Assembly (NCBI GenBank): GCA_021201825.1
Contig: JAJQED010000016.1
Coordinates: 149,310-213,309, forward strand
Source: Alistipes sp.
GTDB lineage: Bacteria > Bacteroidota > Bacteroidia > Bacteroidales > Rikenellaceae
Direction: 5' to 3'
DNA: 64,000 nucleotides
In this document: positions 1 through 9,048 of the stretch, one piece after another
How positions within the stretch are numbered: position 1 is the first letter of the stretch
Layout: each line of letters starts with the position of its first letter
Program-made: the position numbers and the translations under genes
Notes under the pieces: model-generated
Told to the model about the DNA's origin: nothing
The model's database searches: none
Seen by the model: the letters and a program-made list of their open reading frames with translations, nothing else

Positions 1-45
1 CTTGCATAGTAGCGGCACTTATTTATTTGTAATCCCCCTGATAAT

Positions 46-69
46 AAAGACCGCTCGGAGGCGGCCTTT
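46..69 (-). terminator. Probable terminator after the DJ-1/PfpI gene
   Basis: An imperfect inverted repeat (AAAGaCCGC / GCGGcCTTT) lies just past the stop codon of the minus-strand gene at 91-633. Read on the minus strand it is followed by a short T-rich stretch. It could also act on the plus strand. Confidence 0.5.
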
Positions 70-90
70 AGAATATTAACAAAAGGAAAA

Positions 91-633
91 TTAATTAACC
101 AGGAGTTGTCCTGCCACCTCGCCCCGTTTGGCTTTGCCGGCAAGGACTTCCACGATGGCAAGGGCAAAATCGATGGTCAGCCCGGGTCCCCTGCCTGTCA
201 TGATGTTATCGTCTATAATCACTGCCTTGTCGGTTTGGAGTATGGCACCTTCCAGATATTTCTCAAAACCGGGATAACACGTGGCCGGGCGGCCTTTCAA
301 TATTCCCAATACACCGAAAACCATCGGGGAAGCACAAATGGCGGCGACTTTCCCGCCCTTTTCATAAAACGCCAGTACTTCACTTCTCAATCCGTCATGG
401 TCCTTATAAGTAGGCGTTCCACCCGGGAGTACCAGCATTTGGGCCGCATCGAAATCCACTTCCTCAAACATAAGGTCTGCGATTACCGGGACACCGTGGC
501 TGCCGGTAACGGTTCGTTCACCGGTTATAGATACGGTCTTTACCGTAAGTGTGGCGCGACGCAGTATATCAACCGTAGCAAGGGCCTCTATCTCTTCGAA
601 GCCGGTAGTAAGGAACAGGAATATGGTTTTCAT
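91..633 (-). CDS. DJ-1/PfpI family protein
   Basis: A 180-residue single-domain protein of the DJ-1/ThiJ/PfpI fold (class I glutamine amidotransferase-like), probably cytoplasmic. The first strand leads into GFEEIEA (residues 11-17), which carries the conserved acidic residue. VLPGG is at about 68-72, and the nucleophile-elbow cysteine Cys100 sits in AICASP. These are the family hallmarks. Family members act in oxidative-stress protection, protein deglycation or as chaperones; no specific reaction can be assigned here. The start is the ATG at 633, because it begins directly with the first core strand MKTIFLFLTT; a start 11 codons further upstream would add a tail unlike the family. It stands alone, divergent from the rhamnosidase gene. 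Confidence 0.88.
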   Translation of the reverse strand: MKTIFLFLTTGFEEIEALATVDILRRATLTVKTVSITGERTVTGSHGVPVIADLMFEEVDFDAAQMLVLPGGTPTYKDHDGLRSEVLAFYEKGGKVAAICASPMVFGVLGILKGRPATCYPGFEKYLEGAILQTDKAVIIDDNIMTGRGPGLTIDFALAIVEVLAGKAKRGEVAGQLLVN

Positions 634-809
634 AATTTCGAATTTAAACAGGGTAAATATAAACAAAGATCGCCACTCTTCATAGGGGACGGTTACTGCC
701 AGTATTTACGGAACATAAATTTAATACTTCCGGTCAAATTATTCGACCTATTTTGCTAAATTGCTTCGGGGTGTATGCCCGATTTTTTTAACCTATTCCC
801 AAACCGATA

Positions 810-3644
810 ATGAAATTGAAATTTTCTTTTTTACTGATGCTGCCAGTGGTCCTGGCGGCCGGTATTTTAACGGGTAAGGCCGCAGAACCTCTAAAAATTT
901 ACGGCCTTAAAACCAATATGCAGGATAGCCCCGAAGGGATACCCGCATCAAGGCCACGGTTTTCTTGGAAGTTGGATTCTTCCGCGAAAGATATCATGCA
1001 GACCGCATACCGGATAGAGGTATCGGAAAGTAAAGACTTTCCGTCAGGGCGGGTAATAAGAGTTAAGGCCCAAAACAATTCCCCCGAGCCGGGAAAAGGG
1101 ACGAAAAGCGGTACCCGGAAAGCAAAGGGAAATAACCGTAAATCCGGATCTAATTTCTACTGGGATTCCGGTCGGGTCGATTCCGAAAATTCATTGCATG
1201 TGACATATTCCGGTCCATTGTTGGAGCCCGGGCGAAAATATTTTTGGAGGGTGACCGCATGGACAAATAACGGGTATGTGGCCACGAGCGATATCCAGCA
1301 TTTTTCAACGGACCTCGGTGATACCGACTGGCAGGCGAAATGGATAGGTTTGAACGATACGGAAAACCTACGGGTCGAAGATAACCGAACGATACTTCCG
1401 GCCCGTTATCTGCGAAAGGAATTCCAGGCGGAAGCCAAACCTGTCCGGGCAACCCTGTATGTCTCGGGAGTAGGTTCTTCCGTGTGTTATTTCAACGGGC
1501 AGCGGGTAGGGGAAGATGTTTTCGGTCCACTGCCGACTTGGTATGACGCGTCGGTACCGTACCTTACCTATGACGTAACCCCGTTGATCCGCAGAGGTGA
1601 TAATGTTATAGGAGTGGTCCTTGGTAACGGACGTTTCCTGACCATGCGGCAGGAGGGGATGTTCGGATTCGGACTTCCGCGCGTGATTGCAAGGTTGGAA
1701 ATCGAATATGCCGACGGACGTAAAGAGACCGTAACGAGCGATAATAGCTGGAGAGGCACTGCCGAGGGACCCATCCGGGAAAATAACGAGTTCGACGGCG
1801 AGGTGTACGATGCCGGAATGGAATTAGGAAATTGGACCTCACCCGGTTACGACGATTCGGCATGGGTTGCCACCGAGGTAATGGAAGCACCAAAAGGCAA
1901 ACTCGTGTCGCAGCTCTCACCTAGTATGCAGGTTATGGAAGAGATACGGCCCCTGTCCGTAAAAAGGGTCGGGGAGGACAGGTTTATCGTCGATATGGGC
2001 CAGAATATGGTGGGGCTGCAACAGGTCACCCTGAGGGGTAAAAAGGGAAAGCCGGTAATGATGAAATTTGCCGAGGTACTTAAAGATAACGGCACGGAGC
2101 TATATCTGGACAATATGCGGGGCGCCCTGGTACGTGACATATATATACCGGCCGTGGACGGGAAATTCACCTGGGAGCCTCTGTTCGTATACCACGGGTT
2201 CCGTTTTTTCGAAATATCGGGGGTGGAAGAGGAGCCGTCGGTCGGCGATATTGTCGGCAAGGTAGTATATGACCGGATGGCCACTACGGGCTCTTTCGAC
2301 TGTTCGGAGGAGATACTGAACAATATTCACCGGAATGCTTACTGGGGGATCAGGGGAAATTACCGGGGTATGCCGACCGATTGTCCCCAGCGGGACGAAC
2401 GCTTGGGGTGGCTGGGCGACCGTACGACCGGGGCATACGGTGAAAGTTTCCTGTTCGATAACGCGCTGCTGTATTACAAATGGCTGGTGGACATCGAGGA
2501 GTCTATGAATGAGAACGGCAGTATCTCGGTAGTCTCTCCCCGTTATTGGACTTTTTGGCATGACGATGTGACGTGGCCCGCCGCATATTTTTACGTCGCG
2601 GATATGCTTTACCGCCAGTTCGGCGACGACCGGTATATCATGGACCGTTACCCGGCCATGAAAAAGTGGGTGGACCATATGACACGGAATTATATGGTGG
2701 ACCATATTATAGTCCGTGACGTTTACGGGGACTGGTGTATGCCGCCCGAATCGCCAGAGTTGATCCATTCCAACGACCCCTCGCGCAAGACCAACGGGGA
2801 GGTGTTGAGCACGACCGTATTTTACAGCATCCTCGGGCTAATGGAGGAGTTTGCGAAAATGAACGGGCTCGGCAGCGATGCGGAATATTACGCGGAACTC
2901 GCGGCCCGGATCAAGGATGCGTATAACCGCAAATATTTCGATGAAGAAACTGCCCGTTACGATAATAATACTGTGACGGCCAACTTGCTCTCCCTCCGCC
3001 TCGGTTTGGTGCCGGAGGGTTGCCAGGAGCGGGTTTTCGAGAATATCGTTGAAAAGACCCTAACGGATTGCAACGGCCATGTCAGTACGGGGGTACTGGG
3101 CATACAGCACCTTATGCGCGGCCTCACGCAATACGGCGGATTGGAACTGGCTTACAGGATCGCCACCAACGAAACCTACCCCTCTTGGGGTTATATGATA
3201 AATAACGGGGCGACAACGATCTGGGAGCTTTGGAACGGGGATACGGCGGACCCGGCGATGAATTCCCGTAACCATGTGATGCTGTTGGGAGACCTGCTGA
3301 TATGGTATTACGAAGACCTTGCGGGGATAAAAAACGACGCTGAGAACTCCTCCGTAGCGTTTAAAAAGATCGTTATGGAGCCGGTATTTCCCGAGAAACT
3401 GGATTATGTCGACGCTTCCTATGAATCCCCCTACGGCCAGATCGCAAGCCATTGGAGAAAAGACGGCGATAAACTGGAATGGGATATCCGCATTCCGGCC
3501 AACACAACGGCTACGGTCAAACTTCCGGCCCGGTTCGGGGTCAAAATCCCGGAGGGACAGCCCGGAGTGCATTCCGTAACCGAAACCGACGGGATATTAA
3601 CAGTAGAAATAGGTTCGGGGGCCTACACTTTCCGTTCCGAATAA
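810..3644 (+). CDS. Alpha-L-rhamnosidase, glycoside hydrolase family 78
   Basis: A 944-residue exported enzyme expected to release terminal alpha-L-rhamnose from plant or host glycans. An N-terminal signal peptide (residues about 1-25, ending near GKAAEP) directs it to the periplasm or surface. It has the GH78 order: N-terminal beta-sandwich domains, then an (alpha/alpha)6 barrel with the motif DCPQRDERLGWLGD (around residue 523), which holds the general acid, then a C-terminal beta-sandwich. Another barrel signature is WNGDTADPAMNSRNH. Odd: residues about 88-115 form a Lys/Arg/Gly/Ser-rich low-complexity insert inside the first domain. It ends at a probable terminator and converges with the B12 receptor gene. 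The GH105 gene at 7366 may act on related rhamnose-containing polysaccharide. Confidence 0.93.
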   Translation: MKLKFSFLLMLPVVLAAGILTGKAAEPLKIYGLKTNMQDSPEGIPASRPRFSWKLDSSAKDIMQTAYRIEVSESKDFPSGRVIRVKAQNNSPEPGKGTKSGTRKAKGNNRKSGSNFYWDSGRVDSENSLHVTYSGPLLEPGRKYFWRVTAWTNNGYVATSDIQHFSTDLGDTDWQAKWIGLNDTENLRVEDNRTILPARYLRKEFQAEAKPVRATLYVSGVGSSVCYFNGQRVGEDVFGPLPTWYDASVPYLTYDVTPLIRRGDNVIGVVLGNGRFLTMRQEGMFGFGLPRVIARLEIEYADGRKETVTSDNSWRGTAEGPIRENNEFDGEVYDAGMELGNWTSPGYDDSAWVATEVMEAPKGKLVSQLSPSMQVMEEIRPLSVKRVGEDRFIVDMGQNMVGLQQVTLRGKKGKPVMMKFAEVLKDNGTELYLDNMRGALVRDIYIPAVDGKFTWEPLFVYHGFRFFEISGVEEEPSVGDIVGKVVYDRMATTGSFDCSEEILNNIHRNAYWGIRGNYRGMPTDCPQRDERLGWLGDRTTGAYGESFLFDNALLYYKWLVDIEESMNENGSISVVSPRYWTFWHDDVTWPAAYFYVADMLYRQFGDDRYIMDRYPAMKKWVDHMTRNYMVDHIIVRDVYGDWCMPPESPELIHSNDPSRKTNGEVLSTTVFYSILGLMEEFAKMNGLGSDAEYYAELAARIKDAYNRKYFDEETARYDNNTVTANLLSLRLGLVPEGCQERVFENIVEKTLTDCNGHVSTGVLGIQHLMRGLTQYGGLELAYRIATNETYPSWGYMINNGATTIWELWNGDTADPAMNSRNHVMLLGDLLIWYYEDLAGIKNDAENSSVAFKKIVMEPVFPEKLDYVDASYESPYGQIASHWRKDGDKLEWDIRIPANTTATVKLPARFGVKIPEGQPGVHSVTETDGILTVEIGSGAYTFRSE

Positions 3645-3667
3645 AAGGTGAAATAGGGACTTCCAGA

Positions 3668-3700
3668 ATGACCGGTCAGAGTGCCGGTCATTTTTTCTTT
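3668..3700 (+). terminator. Rho-independent terminator after GH78 gene
   Basis: The inverted repeat ATGACCGG / CCGGTCAT with an 8-nt loop is followed by a T-rich run (TTTTTCTTTTTC). It lies 24 nt past the rhamnosidase stop codon and overlaps the last codons of the convergent receptor gene. Confidence 0.75.
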
Positions 3701-5763
3701 TTCAGCCTTGGGATGATCTCGATAAAGAACCCGTAATTCCGTCCGGCCATGGGACGTGAAAGGACCGATTCGTATTCCTCCCCGAAAAGATTGTTCACGG
3801 CAACTTTCAGGTTCAGACCAACTATTTTCGTCGAGATCGCCCTTTCGAGCGATATATCGCTCATGTGATAAGGGCTGATGCGCCCGATCTTCGTATGGGT
3901 TTCGTTGCTCGATGTGGTGAACCGTTCGCTGTAAAACAGGTATTTGTAGGTGAAAATCCAGTTACGCCAGCCGATCTTGCCGGTTACGCCGTTGGAATAT
4001 TTGGGTATATAGACCAGCTGTTTGCCGATGGAATTGTCGGCCCAGTTGACCGGGTCGCCGTGGTTGATCGCTTTCGACAGGGTGTAATTGCCATCCATAT
4101 AGACCCACCAGTCGTTACTGAAACCATACCGGACCTTGGCCTTTAATTCCACACCGTAACTGTTAACCTCTTTGACATTGACCGGCGACCAGAAACCCTT
4201 GAACGTCGGCAGCCAGAGTATCCAGTCCTTTATATAGGAGTCGTAATAGGTAGCCTCGCCGGTAACTTCCAGCCTTTTACCTTTATAACCGGCCTCTACT
4301 CCGGCATCGTAAGTGATACCTTTTTCCGGTCGCAGGTCCGGATTACCGCCGGGCATAAAATAAAGGTCGTTGAGGGTGGGGTAGCGGTAATTGCGTGCAA
4401 CGGAAGTTTTAAGGATCACATTACCCCGGTGGGAGACCGTATATTCGGCGAATAATGCCGGTATGACCGGGGTCCAGTCGCTGCCGTAAAGTTCTTCCCG
4501 TATATTGGCCGCCAGTCCGAGCCTCGGTGTAGGCCGGTACCTTACCGCGGCGAAAGCCGACAATTCCACCCGTGACTGATCGTAACCGATCGTGGTCTGC
4601 TCTCCTCCCTGTGTCACGATGGCGCGGTCTATACTTTTGACGAAATGCTGGTGGACCCCAACATTGCCCGAGAAGAGCCATTTTTCACCGATATAGTAAT
4701 CAGCCCCGGCCTTGCCGTATGCCGTATTTACGTAGCTGCGGGAATGGATCATTTCAACCAGCGTGCCGGTGCCCACGTCCCCGAGGTAACGGTAGCGTAG
4801 GTCCGTATAGGTGTATCCGGCGCGCCCGTAAACCTTGTGGTTCAATTTAACGAGGTCCCATGAGCCGGCGATACGAAAGGTCCGCTCGTCCTGGCGGTTC
4901 CGGGATTGGCTTTCATCCTTGTAATCCACGTTCAGCATGGGAACCCCGCGCCGGGAATCCATGTACCAGCCCGAGAGTGATAAGTCGCCCCACTGTCGTG
5001 TACGGTAATAAAGTTCCTGTTGCAGATGCAGGTCCTTGAACGAGCCGTTGCGGTTCTTCTCTTTGGGGTACACGAAATCCACTATTTCCCCCGCGTCATT
5101 ATATATGAAATCCTTTTTCCGGTAATTGGTATATGAGAAATCATTGTCCGACCGGGCATAGAACAAACGGGTGGTGGATTTCAGGCGCTCTCCGCCATAG
5201 TTGAATTTCAGGAACTGGTCGTAGGTGCTGTAACTGCTGATCCCCTGTACATACCGCAATGCCGGCCCCTCTTCCCGGGTAGGCCGGGTGTCCAGCGAGA
5301 TGGCTCCCCCGAGGCCGCCCCCCGTCACACCGACGGAGCTTGCACCGTGATAGAGGGTAACGTCGTCGATAAAATAAGATGGGATAAGCGAAAAGTCTAC
5401 CATGCCCAGCATCGGGGAGTTCAGCTTCATGTCGTTCCACGTGACCTGCGTATGGGACGGCGCCGTCCCACGGAAAGAGGCCGTGGAAAGTGTGGCCCTG
5501 CCGTATGATTTAATGAATATCGAACTGTTTTGCGATAGGACATCCGCTATGCTTTTTGTAATATTGTCCCGTAGGGCGAGGGTGTCCAGTTCGGTCATTT
5601 GCGTGCCAATCCCGGTAAGGGGCCTGCGGGCTTCCACCGTTACTCTTTCGAACGTAATATGCCTGCCGATAGGCTCCTGGGGAGGGTCGATTTCCCGGGC
5701 AGTCGCCTCGCGGCAGAAAACCATAAGGATAAAGAGTATTGTAAGCCGTACCGGTATCTTCAT
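3688..5763 (-). CDS. btuB: TonB-dependent outer-membrane receptor, BtuB-like (cobalamin uptake)
   Basis: A 691-residue outer-membrane receptor. It has a signal peptide (MKIPVRLTILFILMVF, ending near EATA), a plug domain at about residues 40-160 (SIADVLSQNS, then GGLGGAISLDT) and a beta-barrel to the end. The length, with no extra N-terminal CarboxypepD or SusC-type domain, fits BtuB-like receptors rather than SusC. It starts 11 nt after the stop of the BtuG-like gene, and both lie downstream of a cobalamin riboswitch, which is the main argument for corrinoid transport. An ATG eight codons further upstream would overlap the preceding gene; I chose 5763 because it gives a better signal peptide. 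Odd: the C-terminus ends in four lysines instead of an aromatic residue. Confidence 0.8.
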   Translation of the reverse strand: MKIPVRLTILFILMVFCREATAREIDPPQEPIGRHITFERVTVEARRPLTGIGTQMTELDTLALRDNITKSIADVLSQNSSIFIKSYGRATLSTASFRGTAPSHTQVTWNDMKLNSPMLGMVDFSLIPSYFIDDVTLYHGASSVGVTGGGLGGAISLDTRPTREEGPALRYVQGISSYSTYDQFLKFNYGGERLKSTTRLFYARSDNDFSYTNYRKKDFIYNDAGEIVDFVYPKEKNRNGSFKDLHLQQELYYRTRQWGDLSLSGWYMDSRRGVPMLNVDYKDESQSRNRQDERTFRIAGSWDLVKLNHKVYGRAGYTYTDLRYRYLGDVGTGTLVEMIHSRSYVNTAYGKAGADYYIGEKWLFSGNVGVHQHFVKSIDRAIVTQGGEQTTIGYDQSRVELSAFAAVRYRPTPRLGLAANIREELYGSDWTPVIPALFAEYTVSHRGNVILKTSVARNYRYPTLNDLYFMPGGNPDLRPEKGITYDAGVEAGYKGKRLEVTGEATYYDSYIKDWILWLPTFKGFWSPVNVKEVNSYGVELKAKVRYGFSNDWWVYMDGNYTLSKAINHGDPVNWADNSIGKQLVYIPKYSNGVTGKIGWRNWIFTYKYLFYSERFTTSSNETHTKIGRISPYHMSDISLERAISTKIVGLNLKVAVNNLFGEEYESVLSRPMAGRNYGFFIEIIPRLKKKK

Positions 5764-5774
5764 CGGTGTTGTAG

Positions 5775-6851
5775 CTATTTGAAACAAAAAGACCCGGGGG
5801 TGATCCCGGTGTAAAAACTGTCCAGCAGCTCCCCGTCGGAGCTGTACCGGTATACGATGCCAGGCTGTACGTAGTCTATGGCGTCGGCCACATATATTTC
5901 AGAGGTGTTCGGGTCCACGGCGAGGCCATAATAGATCGTCCCCTTATTTTCGATGAACGGCCGGAGCGGAACCCGTTCCTCGGTAACTTCCATCCTCCAG
6001 ATATCCTCGTTGATAAAATAAAGGGTGTCCCTGGTGCCGTTCATACAGATACCGGACGGGCTATCTCCCGGTTTCAAAGTAAACTCCATTTCGACCTCCC
6101 TTGTCCGGGCATCGATCCGGTAGAGTGCCGGTGTAGTGTACCCGTATGGGCTGCCGACATATCCCCCGTCCGTCACGGTCCATATCTTATCAAATTTATC
6201 TATGGCGAGCGATGTGGGCTGGATGCCGACCCGTATCTGGTCCACCACACGGTCTGTTTCGGTATCGATGACCAGTATCCGGTCGTTATAGCTCCAGCAG
6301 TTGGTGAAAACATATTGGCCGTACTGGACCATCTGCTCGGTTGATTCCATCCCGGGCTCCATCTCGGTCTCGATATAGCCCGTTATCTCGAAAGTTGTCG
6401 GGTTGACGATCACGATGCGGTTGTCCCACAGTTGGGTAACATAAGCCTTGCTGTCGCTCAAAAAGTGGATATAACGCGGGGAGGTCATCGGCCCGATAGT
6501 GCCCAGGACCTTGAACGTATCTGTATCGATCACGAAGATTATCCCGGAATTGTTAACCACGACGTACCCGAGCCCCTTGTATATGGACATTGATTGAGCC
6601 ACATCCCCGAGGTTCATCCCGTTGGAGCGGATAAATACCTCGTTCTCGATGAGTTTTTCCGACGGGAGGTAATAAGACAGAGAAGCATTGCCGTACATGA
6701 AATTACCTTCGTGGGTGATGAATACCCCGGTGCCGGGCATTTCGAAATCTTTCTCTTCCATCGGGCCGTAATCCATACAGGAAATCAACTGCCCCGCTAT
6801 GGCCCATAGAAGCAACGCCTGCCGAAGTGGCTTAATAGCTACGGTTATCAT
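5775..6851 (-). CDS. btuG: BtuG-like surface lipoprotein, YncE-type beta-propeller
   Basis: A lipoprotein of about 358 residues with a lipobox ending in LISC (Cys near residue 25), so lipidated and probably surface-exposed. The body consists of repeated blades of the YncE type, such as FVIDTDTFKVLGTI, IVIVNPTTFEITGYI and ILVIDTETDRVVDQI, as expected for a seven-bladed propeller. In Bacteroides, BtuG proteins of this kind bind cobalamin on the cell surface and pass it to BtuB. Here the receptor gene follows 11 nt downstream and a cobalamin riboswitch lies upstream, so the same role is inferred. Start choice is uncertain: in-frame ATGs at 6869 and 6884 also keep a usable signal peptide. The open frame continues upstream through the riboswitch, but that part is leader RNA. 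Confidence 0.78.
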   Translation of the reverse strand: MITVAIKPLRQALLLWAIAGQLISCMDYGPMEEKDFEMPGTGVFITHEGNFMYGNASLSYYLPSEKLIENEVFIRSNGMNLGDVAQSMSIYKGLGYVVVNNSGIIFVIDTDTFKVLGTIGPMTSPRYIHFLSDSKAYVTQLWDNRIVIVNPTTFEITGYIETEMEPGMESTEQMVQYGQYVFTNCWSYNDRILVIDTETDRVVDQIRVGIQPTSLAIDKFDKIWTVTDGGYVGSPYGYTTPALYRIDARTREVEMEFTLKPGDSPSGICMNGTRDTLYFINEDIWRMEVTEERVPLRPFIENKGTIYYGLAVDPNTSEIYVADAIDYVQPGIVYRYSSDGELLDSFYTGITPGSFCFK

Positions 6852-7060
6852 GGAGATCGTATTACCCATTTCCTCTGTGTGCATCTTTCCGCCCGGTGAC
6901 AGTCCGGCAAGCTTACCTTCCGGCCGTTCCCAGGTTTTCCGGCAGACGGATTGTCCAAATCGCAGTGTGTAAAACCTCCGGATGTAATAATATCCCTCCC
7001 GGGACAATGTTACATATCCTGACGGCAAAAACCCTTGACCACGAAAGTTTTTTCCGGTAA

Positions 7061-7241
7061 ACGGTATCGGCAGGTTTTCTGACTTGTCCGCCCCGTACGC
7101 TTTCCCGGAAACATTTCCAGTGGCAAGTTGCGAAGTACGGAGTTTATGGTGAGGACTTACAGCAGCGGGTACTGTCCAGGATTCGCACCTGGTTCCCTTT
7201 TCAGCGTCGCGTCCGGCAGGACGGTCCGCCACCGAAACCGT
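7061..7241 (-). promoter_or_regulatory. Cobalamin (adenosylcobalamin-type) riboswitch
   Basis: On the minus strand the classic conserved blocks appear in order: GGTGCGAATCC, then ACAGTACCCGCTGCTGTAA, then GCCACTG, then the B12 box AGTCAGAAAACCTGCC. The outer P1 stem can form between ACGGTTTCGG (7232-7241) and CCGATACCGT (7061-7070) with one mismatch. A possible -7 element TAATTTTG lies at 7244-7251, just upstream. About 200 nt of leader follows before the BtuG-like start and contains further inverted repeats, for example AGGTTTT with AAAACCT, likely the expression platform. Bound cobalamin would be expected to reduce expression of the operon. Confidence 0.95.
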
Positions 7242-7365
7242 TACAAAATTATAAAAGATATTTGTTATATTTACCTTAAACCCGGATTATCGGGAAATTA
7301 ACCGGCTATATTAGAGGTGATAGTACCGCCGGAATTGCGGCTTATGTAAAATTTAACCCGACCCG

Positions 7366-8487
7366 ATGAAAAAAGCTAAACTTCTTGTTGTTTGTATATT
7401 GGTTGCTTTTGGGAGCAAGAGTGCAAAAAGCCAGTCCGTTAAAAGTGACGTCCTGTCGGGTTTCCCCGTTGGTTACACTCCGCAGGAAGTCGGATCGCTC
7501 GTAGCCGAGCGGTTTATTCCCTCCGGGCATCTTTTGCATGGAGGAAAATGGATACATTATGCGGAGGTTTGCGCGTGGTACGGGGCGTTGAAATTCGCCG
7601 AAGCCTCAAACGACCGTGACCTTATCGAGCGACTGCGGCAACGCTTCGATTTGCTTTTTACCAGCGAAAAGGATTTGCAGCCCATTATGAACCATGTGGA
7701 CCTCAATATGTTCGGATGCCTGCCGTTGGAGTTCTACCAGGTAACGGGACAGCAGAAATACCTCGAGTTGGGATTACCCTATGCCGATACTCAGTGGCAG
7801 CTGCCCGGTAACGCCAATGCCGAAGAAAAGGCTTGGGCGGAGAAAGGCCATTCGTGGCAGACACGCCTCTGGATAGACGATATGTTCATGATAACCATTG
7901 TACAGTCCCAGGCATATAAGGCTACCGGTAACCGGGAATACATAGACAGGGCCGCCCGCGAGATGGTCCTTTACCTCGATGAGCTGCAGAGGCCGAACGG
8001 GCTATTTTACCATGCCCCGGATGCTCCGTATTACTGGGCGCGCGGCAACGGATGGATGGCCGCCGGTATGACAGAACTGCTCCGGTATCTCCCGGAAGAC
8101 AATCCCGACCGTCCGCGTATCCTGGATGGTTACCGCCTGATGATGAACAGTCTGTTACGATACCAGGCGGATTCCGGGATATGGAACCAACTGATCGACG
8201 AGCCGGATTTCTGGCCGGAGACTTCCGGGTCCGCCATGTTCACTTTCGCCATTATCAACGGTGTGAAGAACGGCTGGCTCGAGGAGCCGGAATATGTCGA
8301 TGTGGCCCGCAGGGGATGGTTGGCACTGATCCCGTACATTACCCCGGAGGGCGACGTGACGCAGGTTTGTATCGGCACCAATAAGAGCCCCGACCGCCGG
8401 CATTATTACGACCGTCCCCGCCAAACCGGGGATTTCCACGGACAGGCTCCCGTGCTATGGTGCGCCTATTCCCTGTTGGAAGAATAG
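7366..8487 (+). CDS. Unsaturated glycuronyl hydrolase, glycoside hydrolase family 105 (YteR-like)
   Basis: A 373-residue exported enzyme with a signal peptide ending near residue 22 (KSAKSQS). The rest is an (alpha/alpha)6 barrel typical of GH88/GH105. Visible signatures are HSWQTRLWIDDMFM, with the catalytic Asp pair, YWARGNGWMAAGM and PETSGSAMF. GH105 enzymes hydrolyse the unsaturated uronic acid left by polysaccharide lyases, for example unsaturated galacturonyl-rhamnose from rhamnogalacturonan. Together with the GH78 rhamnosidase about 4 kb away this suggests use of rhamnose- and uronate-containing glycans, but no lyase or SusCD pair is visible here. It converges with the OsmC-like gene. 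Confidence 0.9.
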   Translation: MKKAKLLVVCILVAFGSKSAKSQSVKSDVLSGFPVGYTPQEVGSLVAERFIPSGHLLHGGKWIHYAEVCAWYGALKFAEASNDRDLIERLRQRFDLLFTSEKDLQPIMNHVDLNMFGCLPLEFYQVTGQQKYLELGLPYADTQWQLPGNANAEEKAWAEKGHSWQTRLWIDDMFMITIVQSQAYKATGNREYIDRAAREMVLYLDELQRPNGLFYHAPDAPYYWARGNGWMAAGMTELLRYLPEDNPDRPRILDGYRLMMNSLLRYQADSGIWNQLIDEPDFWPETSGSAMFTFAIINGVKNGWLEEPEYVDVARRGWLALIPYITPEGDVTQVCIGTNKSPDRRHYYDRPRQTGDFHGQAPVLWCAYSLLEE

Positions 8488-8530
8488 TACCGTACGGGTA
8501 AACCCGGAGCCGGACAGCGCGGTGTGGACG

Positions 8531-8935
8531 CTAAGCGTAATGAAAACGGATAGTCTGTTTGAGGTCCGGGTGGAGAGACTTGGAGACCGGGCAGGTATGG
8601 GCGGCGTTTTCGAGGATCTTGCGGGTCTTCTCGTCATAACTTCCGGGAATATAAAAGTCGATAACGATCTCGCAAATGCGGCGCGGGTCGGCCGCCATGA
8701 CTTTCTGTATCTCGAGCCGGGTGCCGGTAAGGTCCACCTCGAGCCTGCGGGCCGTAAGGTCCATTATCGTAAGCATGCAGCTTCCCAATGCGGCGGCTAC
8801 CATATCCGTGGGTGAAAAATATTCCCCCCGGCCGTTATTGTCTGTCGGGGCGTCGGTGGTAATTGTGTTGCCGGACTGTACATGAGTTGCTTCGGTGCGC
8901 AGCCCGCCTTTATAGATGGTTTCGATCGTTGCCAT
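8531..8935 (-). CDS. OsmC/Ohr family protein
   Basis: A 134-residue cytoplasmic protein of the OsmC family. The two redox cysteines expected for peroxidase activity are present, one in ALGSCMLT and one in HTCPVSKSL. The spacing and the surrounding motif (SPTDMVAAALGSC) match the YhfA/OsmC-like branch. The family reduces organic hydroperoxides with thiol donors. A well-formed promoter lies directly upstream at 8961-8991. Confidence 0.9.
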   Translation of the reverse strand: MATIETIYKGGLRTEATHVQSGNTITTDAPTDNNGRGEYFSPTDMVAAALGSCMLTIMDLTARRLEVDLTGTRLEIQKVMAADPRRICEIVIDFYIPGSYDEKTRKILENAAHTCPVSKSLHPDLKQTIRFHYA

Positions 8936-8960
8936 ATCTGTTCGGGATTGGTTTTATTAT

Positions 8961-8991
8961 CAAAATTACGACATTCGGGCGGGATAGCAAA
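8961..8991 (-). promoter_or_regulatory. Bacteroidetes-type promoter of the OsmC-like gene
   Basis: On the minus strand the -33 element TTTG (8988-8991) is separated by exactly 19 nt from the -7 element TAATTTTG (8961-8968). This matches the TTTG-N19-TAnnTTTG pattern of the primary Bacteroidetes sigma factor and lies about 25 nt before the ATG at 8935. Confidence 0.75.
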
Positions 8992-8995
8992 AAGA

Positions 8996-9022
8996 AATAT
9001 CCGGAAAAGATTTCCGGATATT
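8996..9022 (-). terminator. Terminator of the first fimbrial operon
   Basis: A perfect 12-bp inverted repeat (AATATCCGGAAA / TTTCCGGATATT) with a 3-nt loop. Read on the minus strand it is followed by a T-rich stretch. It lies 27 nt past the stop of the FimB/Mfa2-type gene. Confidence 0.75.
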
Positions 9023-9048
9023 ATTAGTATTACGGGTAGTTGCGGCCG

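Noticed and set aside
6852-7232. N-terminal extension of the BtuG-like protein
   Set aside because: The open frame passes straight through the conserved riboswitch blocks, and the signal peptide with lipobox begins only at 6851-6884.
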